Of a stretch of 64,000 nucleotides of DNA, positions 17,618 through 25,650 are shown in pieces; the first letter of the stretch is position 1, and each line of letters opens with the position of its first letter. The stretch lies in assembly GCA_900544545.1 (NCBI GenBank), contig UQVY01000003.1, positions 86,751-150,750 on the forward strand, given 5' to 3'. The translations under genes were made by a program, and so were the position numbers. The notes below the pieces were generated by a model. That model was not told where the DNA came from and made no database searches. It saw only the letters and a program-made list of their open reading frames with translations. This stretch comes from an uncultured Eubacteriales bacterium. GTDB lineage: Bacteria > Bacillota > Clostridia > Christensenellales > CAG-314.

Positions 17618-17746
17618 TCGACGGATTCCAGTTCCTGAAAAACACCGAAAGGTCGGAAGAACCGAGGGAGAAAAGCGTTGATCGACGGGTTCCAGTTCTT
17701 AAAAAACGTCGGGAAGGTCGAAATTACGGCGGAAGAAAAGAGTCGG
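17588..17746 (+). repeat. 64-bp tandem repeat covering the 3' end of the oxidoreductase gene
   Basis: Copy 1 (17588-17651) holds the last codons and stop of the gene. Copy 2 (about 17652-17714) repeats AAAGCGTTGATCGACGG and the following bases. A partial copy 3 repeats GGTCGAAATTACGGC at about 17714. Identity is high enough to see by eye. Confidence 0.85.
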
Positions 17747-17760
17747 ACAAAGGGAGAAAA

Positions 17761-18147
17761 ATGGAGAAACAAATGATTTGTATATGCTGTCCTATGGGCT
17801 GCGGACTGACGGTAAGGGCGGAGCTTAAACCGGACGCAGCAGAGGGAAGCAGAAATATCGAGGATTACGAAGTCACCGTCACGGGAAACACTTGCAGGAG
17901 AGGAGAATTCTACGGAAAACACGAACTTATCGTGCCCGAAAGAACGGTTACGGGACTTATGGAGAACGACAGGGGCGAAATCGTCCCCGTCAAAACCGAA
18001 AAACCCGTCCCGAAAGAGATGATTTTCGACGTGCTGGCGGAATTCAAAAGACGCAGAATCGTCGGAAAGGCGCGTATAGGAACCAAAGCCATCGAAAACG
18101 TCTGCGGAACGGGCGTGAACGTCGTCGTTACCAAAAACACGGACTGA
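17761..18147 (+). CDS. DUF1667 protein
   Basis: 128 residues. An N-terminal CICCPMGCG and a later GNTCRRGEFYG give the four-cysteine pattern of DUF1667, which suggests a metal or Fe-S site. The family is the regular third member after GlpA- and GlpB-like genes in Clostridia and probably an electron-transfer subunit. GGGAG precedes the ATG at 17761. comEC follows after 20 bp. Confidence 0.82.
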   Translation: MEKQMICICCPMGCGLTVRAELKPDAAEGSRNIEDYEVTVTGNTCRRGEFYGKHELIVPERTVTGLMENDRGEIVPVKTEKPVPKEMIFDVLAEFKRRRIVGKARIGTKAIENVCGTGVNVVVTKNTD

Positions 18148-18167
18148 AAGACGACTTTAATTCAAGA

Positions 18168-20336
18168 ATGAACGAAAACCTCAGAGGAAACCGAATAAAT
18201 ATCCGTCCCGCCGCTTTATTTGCGGCGGCGGTCGTCTGCGGGACTTTATCGGCCTTTTCGGTATTCGTCCGCGAGATGGTTTTCGTCCCCTTAATCGTTG
18301 CCGCGGCTTTCGCCTCGGCTCTTTTTTTGTTCCGAAAAAGAAAAATGCGGAAGGCTTTCCTTCTATCGGCAATCGCGGCGGGGCTTTGTTTACTCGGATT
18401 TCTCGCTTTTTACGCAGAATATAAGACCTATTACGCCGAGGAGCCGAGTTTTACCGAAGCGACGGTCGTCCTTACCGCAAAGGGAAACGCAAGGTTCTCT
18501 TCGGGCTACGCGAGCGGAAGCTTTTACGGGGAGATAATCGAAAACGGAGAGAGAAAACCCCTCCCGAAAAACGTCAAAGCGGAGTTTTTCGTCGGAGAGG
18601 AGGAGGACTTATCGGAGGGAAGTTTTTTCGTCCTCAGAGGGACGCTCTATTCGATTTCGCCCTATTACGACGGGAGAACGGACGCTTCGCTTATATCGGA
18701 GGGAGTGGGCTTCGGATTCAGAGTGAAAGAGGTCGTTTCGGTCGGGAAAAACCTTCCGGATTTTGCGGGAAGATTCAGGAATTACGTCCGCGAAACCCTC
18801 GGGGAAAACGCTTCGCCTCGGAGCGCGGGAGTCATAAGAGCGATGATTCTCGGCGAAAAAGAGGGACTTTCCTCCGAAAGAAGGAACGATTACCGCGTAA
18901 CCGGACTCGCGCATCTCTTTTCGGTCAGCGGACTTCACGTGGGATTCCTTGCGGTTATATGCGACTTCGTAGGAAGAAGGATTTTCCGCAGAAAAAGAAT
19001 CGTCGGGAAAATCGTCGGGATTATTATACTCTGGGCGTACGTCGGGATATGCGGATTCCCTTCCTCGGCGGTAAGGGCTGCCGTTATGGCGACGACGGTC
19101 ATTATTCTCCGTCCCAAAAGAAGGGCAGACGCGGTTTCTTCGCTCTGCACGGCGGCTGCCGTTCTCTTTCTTATAAGCCCTTCGTCGCTCTTTTCGGGAG
19201 GCTGTCTTATGAGCTTCTCGGCGGTTTCGGGAATAATCTCGTTCTCGTCGCTCTTTTCGGAGCTTTTCAGGAAAAAAGTCGGAAATAAACGCCTGAAAAG
19301 AGTTCTTACGGCTTTTTGCGTATCGCTCGGAGCAAGCGTCGGAACCTTTCCGTTCGTCTGGAGCTACTACGGGGAAATCTCGCTACTTTCGCTCCCCGTG
19401 AATATGCTCGCGGTCGCGGCTATGACGGCGGTATTCGTGCTTTCGGCGGTGTTTCTGATTCCGCCTTTTACAAAGCTTCTCGCCCTTCCTTCGGCACTCG
19501 CGGCTGCGGTGGATTCGGCGGTTTCGGCGGCTGCCGAGTCGGGAGCAGTGAGTTTACCCGCGCTTTCGACGGATATTGCGGTTTTTATAGGATTTGCGGC
19601 GATTCTTACGCTTGTCGGAGGGAAAATAAGACTTTCACGCAAAATAAAAGCCGCGGCTTTGTCGCTCTGCGCGGCGACGGTCGTGATTTCGTCCTTCCTG
19701 TTCCCCGCAATCCCGAACGAAACGGCGTTTTTCCGCAGAAGAGGAGTTTCCTTTATGACGGGCAGGGGCGGAGAGGTCTTCGTTTTTTCGGACATCAAGA
19801 GCGAGTACGACGTTTATACGCTCGAAAACGCACTCAAACGGGCGCGGAACGGGAAAATACATATCCTCGTCGATTCGTTTCCGCTTTCGGTTTCGGAGGA
19901 GGGACTCAGAAAACTCAGGGAAAGACTGCCGACGGCGGATTTCGTTTCGGGCGATAAAAGAGAAACCGACGGCAGACTGCTATGCGAGAGGGCGGGATTT
20001 TCCGTGGCAGAGGAATATTCGGGAGAGGGAGTTTTCGTTGCGGCGACGGAGATAAACGGGAGAAAATGCTTCCTTATCCAAACGGAGGGCAGGAGATTTG
20101 TCTTTATAAGGGACGCGAAAAATACGGATTTTTCGGAACCGGACGGGAATTTCGGAAGGATAGATTTTGTTTACGCGAAAAGAATATCCGGGGAGAACGC
20201 GGACTTCGGGGGAGTGGTATTCACAGATTCGACCGTGAGAAGGGGAAATTGTTTTTCGTCCGCATTCGATATTGACTTTACTTTTTATCCGTCGCGTGGT
20301 ATAATCAAAGGACGGAAAGGTTTCGTTTATCCGTAG
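18168..20336 (+). CDS. comEC: ComEC-like competence membrane protein with degenerate C-terminal domain
   Basis: About 722 residues. Three N-terminal membrane helices, an OB-like soluble region (90-200), then the ComEC/Rec2 core with LAHLFSVSGLHVGFL and GFPSSAVRAAVMAT, and about seven more helices. ComEC forms the channel for single-stranded DNA uptake. The C-terminal 190 residues occupy the place of the metallo-beta-lactamase domain but show no HxHxDH motif. Start taken at 18168, where the frame becomes ComEC-like; there is no strong ribosome site. No comEA was seen nearby. Its 3' end carries both the next promoter and the start of a repeat array. Confidence 0.82.
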   Translation: MNENLRGNRINIRPAALFAAAVVCGTLSAFSVFVREMVFVPLIVAAAFASALFLFRKRKMRKAFLLSAIAAGLCLLGFLAFYAEYKTYYAEEPSFTEATVVLTAKGNARFSSGYASGSFYGEIIENGERKPLPKNVKAEFFVGEEEDLSEGSFFVLRGTLYSISPYYDGRTDASLISEGVGFGFRVKEVVSVGKNLPDFAGRFRNYVRETLGENASPRSAGVIRAMILGEKEGLSSERRNDYRVTGLAHLFSVSGLHVGFLAVICDFVGRRIFRRKRIVGKIVGIIILWAYVGICGFPSSAVRAAVMATTVIILRPKRRADAVSSLCTAAAVLFLISPSSLFSGGCLMSFSAVSGIISFSSLFSELFRKKVGNKRLKRVLTAFCVSLGASVGTFPFVWSYYGEISLLSLPVNMLAVAAMTAVFVLSAVFLIPPFTKLLALPSALAAAVDSAVSAAAESGAVSLPALSTDIAVFIGFAAILTLVGGKIRLSRKIKAAALSLCAATVVISSFLFPAIPNETAFFRRRGVSFMTGRGGEVFVFSDIKSEYDVYTLENALKRARNGKIHILVDSFPLSVSEEGLRKLRERLPTADFVSGDKRETDGRLLCERAGFSVAEEYSGEGVFVAATEINGRKCFLIQTEGRRFVFIRDAKNTDFSEPDGNFGRIDFVYAKRISGENADFGGVVFTDSTVRRGNCFSSAFDIDFTFYPSRGIIKGRKGFVYP
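20277..20305 (+). promoter_or_regulatory. Promoter inside the end of comEC, reading to holA
   Basis: TTTACT, 17-bp spacer, TATAAT, within the last 60 bases of comEC. Confidence 0.65.
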
Positions 20337-20460
20337 AGAAAGGGAAGGGATTCGTTTCTTCGGAAAGGAAAGGATTCTTTATCGGAGAACGGAAAGGACT
20401 TGTTTTTCGGTAACGGACTGGAAGGGTTCGTTCGGAAGGGATTCGTTTTCCGTAAGGCGG
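20311..20460 (+). repeat. Irregular repeat array from the comEC 3' end to holA
   Basis: Six degenerate units with a core like GGAAGGGATTCGTTTTTCGG, the first within the last comEC codons, spaced about 14-29 bp. They fill the whole spacer before holA. Confidence 0.65.
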
Positions 20461-20465
20461 TGCGT

Positions 20466-21419
20466 ATGCGGTTCATTCAGCTCGGTCAGGCTCTCGAAAA
20501 GGGCGTAGGAAAGATTTACCTCGTCGAAGGCGAGGACGGTTTTCTGCGCGGCCGCACGGTCGAGAAAATTACCGAAAAAATCGGACTCGCTTATCCCGAA
20601 CTCAACTCCGTCGTTATCCCCGCGGAAGAAAACTGGGAGACGATATTCGCCGCCTGCGCGGTTATGCCCTTTATGAGCGGGAAAAGGCTCGTAAGGGTTT
20701 ACGACAAGCCCGTCAATTCCGACGCAGCCAAGGCTCTTAACGACTTCGTTCCGAAAAGCGGAGAGAATTACTGCCTCGTCGTCGTGAATTCCGCGAAAAC
20801 GCAGGTCCGTTCGCTTTCGGAAGATATCGTCAGAGTGGACTGCGACAGGCTCGACGCCGAAAACGTCGCGAAATGGATAGACGTAGACGCAAGAAGAAAC
20901 GGCCTTAAAATTTCGGCGAAAAACGCCCTCACAGTCGCGGAAAGATGCGGCTGCGATATGTCCGCGGTCAGAAACGAAATGAATAAGCTCGTCAATTACT
21001 CGACGGGAGAAATCACCGCGGAGGATATCTCGGAATGCGTTACCGCAGAGCCGGAATATTCGGTCTTTAAACTCACCGACGCAATCTCGCGGAAAGATAC
21101 CGGAGAAGCACTTACGCTCCTTTCAAAACTCGTCAAGGCTCCCGAGGATTATACGGCGACGGTCGCGCTTGTATACGGGAACTTCCGGAGAATGTTCTAC
21201 GCGAAAAATTCCGCGACTACGGACGAGGAAACCGCAGCGGCTCTTTCGGTGAAACCGGCAGCAGTCCGCATCGCAAAGGAAAAAGCAGCCGACTTCGGAG
21301 CAAAAAAGCTTATGAAAGCTATGGAGCTGTGCGCGGCGGCGGACGAGGCTATGAAAACTTCGTCGGTCGGAAAGGGAGATATCCTCGAACTGCTCGTTCT
21401 GCAGTTGTGTAATCTCTGA
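20466..21419 (+). CDS. holA: DNA polymerase III delta subunit
   Basis: HolA, 317 residues, the clamp-loader subunit that opens the sliding clamp. It begins MRFIQLGQALEKGVGKIYLV and has the family's LVEGEDGFL, an AAA-like fold without a working P-loop, and the later EYSVFKLTDAISRKDTGEAL. holA commonly follows comEC in Firmicutes. Start at 20466 is taken from homology; upstream frame is repeat-derived. Confidence 0.88.
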   Translation: MRFIQLGQALEKGVGKIYLVEGEDGFLRGRTVEKITEKIGLAYPELNSVVIPAEENWETIFAACAVMPFMSGKRLVRVYDKPVNSDAAKALNDFVPKSGENYCLVVVNSAKTQVRSLSEDIVRVDCDRLDAENVAKWIDVDARRNGLKISAKNALTVAERCGCDMSAVRNEMNKLVNYSTGEITAEDISECVTAEPEYSVFKLTDAISRKDTGEALTLLSKLVKAPEDYTATVALVYGNFRRMFYAKNSATTDEETAAALSVKPAAVRIAKEKAADFGAKKLMKAMELCAAADEAMKTSSVGKGDILELLVLQLCNL

Positions 21420-21443
21420 AAAAAACCAAAAAAGGAGGCTCGA

Positions 21444-21986
21444 ATGACTAATATGCAGGAAAAGCTGAAAAGCAACTACAACCTCGCAAAATGGCTGTGC
21501 TTTCTGGTCTATATAGTGACCTTCGTGTATTCCGAATGGATACGGGAAGGCTCGATCATCAGAATGATAAATACGGTTTATCCCACGATCAGACCGTTCT
21601 GGCTGTGGAACGGACTCTTATGCACGGTCACGGGAGTCGTTTCTCTCGTCGTACTTTATTTCGTCGTGAGAATCTTCAAGTACGCGGGGAAGTTCTATCT
21701 CCTCCCCACCTCCGAAACCTTCCTCCTGACAGTCATTGCCTTTACCTTCGCGCACTTCATCGCAGGCTCGCTGAGGCTCACCTATTACATAACGCCCGTG
21801 ATTTATATCTGGGGACACTATCTCTTCGGCCTCATAGCAGGCTTTCCCGCTATGCTCTGGCTGAACTTTCAGCTTAAAAAACGCTACCTTACGCCTCAGT
21901 CGGCAAGATACGTCTTCCTCTGGTCGATGCTGACCTTTCTCGTGATAAATATGGCGGTTACGCTTTACGGAGGCTATATCGTATGA
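21444..21986 (+). CDS. Four- or five-helix membrane protein of unknown function
   Basis: 180 residues, not recognised. Hydrophobic helices lie at about 17-33, 55-77, 91-107, 115-137 and 158-179, with aromatic-rich segments (YYITPVIYIWGHYLF). A strong AAGGAGG precedes the ATG. The last codons overlap the M28 peptidase start as ATGA, so the two are probably coupled and may work together at the membrane. Confidence 0.7.
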   Translation: MTNMQEKLKSNYNLAKWLCFLVYIVTFVYSEWIREGSIIRMINTVYPTIRPFWLWNGLLCTVTGVVSLVVLYFVVRIFKYAGKFYLLPTSETFLLTVIAFTFAHFIAGSLRLTYYITPVIYIWGHYLFGLIAGFPAMLWLNFQLKKRYLTPQSARYVFLWSMLTFLVINMAVTLYGGYIV

Positions 21987-23194
21987 AAAAGAAAATAACG
22001 GCTCTGATTTTGCTTTGTACGGCTTGCCTCGTTACCTTCGCGGCAGTCGGGTTTTCGGGCGCGTACGCCGAGGAAAACGACGTCGAAGGCGAATCCTTTT
22101 CGGACAGATTTATGTATTACCTCAGGGATTTCGTCGGAAAATTCCCCAAACGCGAAGCCTTCAGTACGGAGGAAAACGCGGCGGGAGAATACCTCGCTTC
22201 GATTTTCAACGAATTCGGTTACGCGGCGTCGCTGACGGCGGTGAAAAACGCAGGAGAATATTACGATCCGGATTACGCGGAAGGAGGAGAGTCCTTTAAC
22301 GTCGTCGCCAGGAAACCAGGCTCGGAAAGAGATAAAACCGTTATTCTCGGCGCGCATTACGATTCCTCGCCGAACGGAAACGGAGCCTTCGACAACGGCT
22401 CGGGAGTGGCTATACTTCTTACGGTCGCGGAGGCCCTTATGAAAAAGGAGCTTCCTTTCGATACGGAATTCGTGGCTTTCGGCGCGGAGGAGCCGGGACT
22501 TATAGGCTCGCAGGCGTACGCGGATTCCATTACTTCGCCCGAAAACGTGCTTATCTATATAAATTTCGACGTGTGCGTCGGAGGAGATAAGCTTTTCGTT
22601 TACTGCGAGGACGTTTATACCCCGCAGCTCGGATTCTTCGCAGAGGTTATAAAAGAGTGCGGAGCCGAAATCGAGCCGAGAACGGATATGAAACCGATTT
22701 TCGTCCCCGCGTCCATAAATCCCTATTATTCGCACGTCGGAATGAGAAGCGATAACCGCTCCTTCAACAGCAGAGGAATACCTACCGCGAACTTCTTCTC
22801 CGGAAGCCTCGACAACGACTTCGGAGTGTATACCGAAAATCCAGACGGAAGCGGAGTTATGCACACGAAAAGCGATACTCTCTCGTATTTTACCAATAAT
22901 GAAAATAAAGTCAGGATTCAGGCGGAATTTCTGGTAAAAACAGTCGTCAGAAGCTTGACAAAAAACGATTTTAAGTATAAAATGACCAATGCAACGGTCG
23001 TGAGCGGCAGCCTTACTTCGTATCGTTATCCTCTCATCGCGTTTGCGGTTCTGAATCTTCTGGCTATCGTCGCGGTTATCCTTATCAACGGGAAAAACAA
23101 GCGCGACGCGGCTTTCGGGGACGGAGCAGCCAAGGAGAAAAAAGAGATCTTCTCTCATCCCGAAGCCGACGACGTTTTCGAGTTTCGGAAGTAA
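21983..23194 (+). CDS. Secreted M28-family zinc aminopeptidase
   Basis: 403 residues. Signal peptide 1-29 (cleavage near AYA-EE), then an M28 domain with the zinc ligands H125 (GAHYDSS), D137 (FDNGSG), E169/E170 (GAEEPG), D196 (INFDV) and H294 (VMHTKSD). A membrane helix at about 350-370 and a charged 30-residue tail follow, so the enzyme is probably anchored with its catalytic domain outside. It likely trims peptides. It is coupled to the upstream membrane protein. Confidence 0.88.
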   Translation: MKKKITALILLCTACLVTFAAVGFSGAYAEENDVEGESFSDRFMYYLRDFVGKFPKREAFSTEENAAGEYLASIFNEFGYAASLTAVKNAGEYYDPDYAEGGESFNVVARKPGSERDKTVILGAHYDSSPNGNGAFDNGSGVAILLTVAEALMKKELPFDTEFVAFGAEEPGLIGSQAYADSITSPENVLIYINFDVCVGGDKLFVYCEDVYTPQLGFFAEVIKECGAEIEPRTDMKPIFVPASINPYYSHVGMRSDNRSFNSRGIPTANFFSGSLDNDFGVYTENPDGSGVMHTKSDTLSYFTNNENKVRIQAEFLVKTVVRSLTKNDFKYKMTNATVVSGSLTSYRYPLIAFAVLNLLAIVAVILINGKNKRDAAFGDGAAKEKKEIFSHPEADDVFEFRK

Positions 23195-23197
23195 CTA

Positions 23198-23274
23198 CTG
23201 GGTGTAGCGCAGTTTGGTAGCGCGCCAGAATGGGGTTCTGGAGGTCGCAAGTTCAATTCTTGTCACCCAGACCA
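23198..23274 (+). tRNA. tRNA-Pro (GGG)
   Basis: 77-nt cloverleaf. Acceptor CTGGGTG/CACCCAG, anticodon stem CCAGA/TCTGG with loop ATGGGGT (anticodon GGG), T-arm GCAAG-TTCAATT-CTTGT, discriminator A, CCA encoded. Confidence 0.95.
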
Positions 23275-23311
23275 GATTTTGACACTGAGGTGTTAAGTTT
23301 TTCATTTTTTG

Positions 23312-23364
23312 CACGATAGTTTTCTTTGCGCGCAGCGGAGCAAGACTATCGTGTTCCTTTTTTT
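23312..23364 (+). terminator. Terminator after tRNA-Pro
   Basis: Stem CACGATAGT/ACTATCGTG with a 24-nt GC-rich loop that can itself pair, then TTCCTTTTTTT. The rest of the spacer to 23602 is AT-rich and holds nothing else I recognise. Confidence 0.75.
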
Positions 23365-23602
23365 GCGGAGATTTCTTTGGCTTTCGGCGGAATTTGTCGG
23401 GCGGAAACGGTCATTTTATCCGCAGAGTTTTAATTTTTCGTGAATATTAAGTGAATTCGGAGAGGTTTTTCGCTTTTTGATTTTTTCGTTACGAATTCTT
23501 CACAATTCGGGGACGGCGAGGTCTTTTTTTGAACAAACAGGGCAAAAGTGTCTAAATAATCAAAAAAATCGGCGTTTTTGTTAACCTACGGCTTTCGTTC
23601 GG

Positions 23603-23631
23603 TTGACTTTAAGGCGAAAAAGCAATATAAT
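23603..23631 (+). promoter_or_regulatory. Promoter of the lipase-ABC operon
   Basis: TTGACT, 17-bp spacer, TATAAT, 54 bp before the start at 23686. Confidence 0.75.
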
Positions 23632-23685
23632 TTCCGACAGATATAAACGATATAGAACAAAACGTGTCTTATTGAAGGTGATGAA

Positions 23686-24930
23686 ATGATTGAAAAGAAA
23701 AAAATTGTGACGAAAAGGGCGGCAATCTGCGTTATGCTTATGATTATGGCGGCGTCGGTTTGTCTTTTCGGGGGAGCGGTCGGCGGAGCTTTCGCCGAAA
23801 AATCGGAGCTTTCCGCCGAGAAAACCGAGAATTTCGGGATTTTTACGGACTCGGTAGCAATTCCCGAACCCGAGGCTGCAGTGGACGCGGACGCGATTCT
23901 TTCGATTCCGCCGCTTCCGGAAAATTCGAGATATAAGAGCAAGCAGCTCGCGCTTTATTCGCTGGACCTTTGCTCCGACCTCTCGAGGGTAAAGACAAAA
24001 GAGGCCTTTCGCAAAAAGGGACTGACCGTGCTGGCTCAGGGGAATTACGAGAAGACCGACGACGATCCGTCGCATACCGCCGCTTATACCGTGGGCAGAA
24101 GAAGAGTGCTTTACGGAGGGAAGATAAGGACGCTTTACGTCGTTTCGGTAAGACCGACGAACGGCGGAGAATGGTACGCGAATTTCGATTTCGCGCCGTC
24201 GCGTTCGGACGATTCGGTTTTCGCGGAGAACTTCCTCTTCGCGGCGGAGGACGTTTTCCTCGGAGCGAGAGAGGTTATAAGCAAGGGCCATAACCTCATA
24301 GCCAAGCCGCTCGTTCTCGTTACGGGATACAGCAGAGGAGCAGCCTGCGCGAATATTCTCGGACTGCTTTTCAACGCCGAATACGGAACGGACAACGTTT
24401 TCTGCTATACCTTCGCGACGCCCAATACCTTCAGGGGCGAAACGAGTATAGATTGCAGGAACGTATTCAATTACGTCGGAAAAACCGATATGGTTACGAA
24501 ACTCCCGCTTTCGGAATGGGGATATAAGCGAATAGGCACGGACATTACTCTCAATTCACTCCTCGCAACCGACGAGCTTAAAAGCCTCGAAAACGACACG
24601 ATAAAGGCCTTCTTCGAATTCTCGCCGAGCGTCGAGAGCTATTACCTCGACAGACATTCCCTGACCGAGAAAGGCTTGTCCGAGGAGGGACTCACCGGAT
24701 TCGAGCTTATGATTTTCGCGGGGAAGCAGATAAATTCTCTTTTAAACGGAGGAATATTCGGGAAAAGCGAATTCTCGCTCGATTATCTTTCGGGAGAGAG
24801 CGACTTTACGCCGCTTATCGAAATCCTCGGAAGATATACCGCGGAGGATAATTCGCTCGCACTCAGCGTGCTTATTCAGCATATGCCGCAGACCTACCGC
24901 GCCATGATAAAGCTTATTATCGAGTTATAG
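23686..24930 (+). CDS. Secreted lipase-like alpha/beta hydrolase
   Basis: 414 residues. Signal peptide or anchor at about 8-36. The nucleophile elbow is G214-YSRG-A (S216), set after a LVLVTG strand, and TFATPNTF plus VFNYVGKTDMVT follow, as in class 3 lipases. Substrate and exact role are unknown. AAGGTGATGAA precedes the ATG. It shares an operon with an ABC transporter that could export or release lipid-linked substrates (inference). Confidence 0.7.
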   Translation: MIEKKKIVTKRAAICVMLMIMAASVCLFGGAVGGAFAEKSELSAEKTENFGIFTDSVAIPEPEAAVDADAILSIPPLPENSRYKSKQLALYSLDLCSDLSRVKTKEAFRKKGLTVLAQGNYEKTDDDPSHTAAYTVGRRRVLYGGKIRTLYVVSVRPTNGGEWYANFDFAPSRSDDSVFAENFLFAAEDVFLGAREVISKGHNLIAKPLVLVTGYSRGAACANILGLLFNAEYGTDNVFCYTFATPNTFRGETSIDCRNVFNYVGKTDMVTKLPLSEWGYKRIGTDITLNSLLATDELKSLENDTIKAFFEFSPSVESYYLDRHSLTEKGLSEEGLTGFELMIFAGKQINSLLNGGIFGKSEFSLDYLSGESDFTPLIEILGRYTAEDNSLALSVLIQHMPQTYRAMIKLIIEL

Positions 24931-24944
24931 GAGAGAAAGAGAAT

Positions 24945-25646
24945 ATGGCTTATATAGAATTCAACGACGTATGCAAGATTTATAAAAGCGGCGACAACGA
25001 AATCTACGCGCTCGACAGAATGACCTTCTCGGTCGAAAAGGGAGAGCTTTGCGTTATGGTGGGTCCGAGCGGAGCGGGAAAAACCACCCTCCTCAATATC
25101 CTCGGCGGAATGGACAGCGCGACCAGCGGAACGGTCAAACTCGACGGAAGAGTCATAAGTTCCTTCGGCGAAAAGGAGCTTACGAATTACAGAAGGACGG
25201 ACGTAGGATTCGTATTTCAGTTCTATAACCTCGTCCAGAACCTTACGGCAAAGGAAAACGTCGAGCTTGCGGCGGAGATATGCCCGGAAAGCCTCGACGC
25301 GACGGAGGTTCTCAAAGCGGTCGGTCTCGAAAACAGAACGGACAACTTCCCCGCGCAGCTTTCGGGCGGAGAGCAGCAGAGAGTTTCCATCGCCCGCGCC
25401 CTCGCGAAAAATCCCAAGATAATCCTCTGCGACGAACCTACCGGAGCCTTGGATTACAACACGGGAAAACAGGTCCTCAAACTCCTTCAGGATACCTGCA
25501 GAAACACGGGAAAGACGGTCATCATCATTACGCATAACGGCGCGCTCACGCAGATTGCGGACAGAGTTATAAGAGTCAAGAACGGTAAAGCAGTTTCGGT
25601 GGAGACCTGCGACTCGCCCGTACCCGTGGAAAACATAGAATGGTGA
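24945..25646 (+). CDS. ABC transporter ATPase (MacB/LolD type)
   Basis: 233 residues with Walker [10 protein letters not shown] (40-48), signature [15 protein letters not shown], Walker [13 protein letters not shown] and switch histidine (IITHN). The [18 protein letters not shown] pattern is typical of ATPases that pair with FtsX-like permeases. It lies 14 bp after the lipase and 4 bp before the permease. Confidence 0.93.
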   Translation: MAYIEFNDVCKIYKSGDNEIYALDRMTFSVEKGELCVMVGPSGAGKTTLLNILGGMDSATSGTVKLDGRVISSFGEKELTNYRRTDVGFVFQFYNLVQNLTAKENVELAAEICPESLDATEVLKAVGLENRTDNFPAQLSGGEQQRVSIARALAKNPKIILCDEPTGALDYNTGKQVLKLLQDTCRNTGKTVIIITHNGALTQIADRVIRVKNGKAVSVETCDSPVPVENIEW

Positions 25647-25650
25647 CGGT

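Noticed and set aside
17892..18167. N-terminal extension of comEC over the DUF1667 gene
   Set aside because: The extension lies out of frame over a good DUF1667 gene and is basic, not membrane-like; ComEC features start at 18168.
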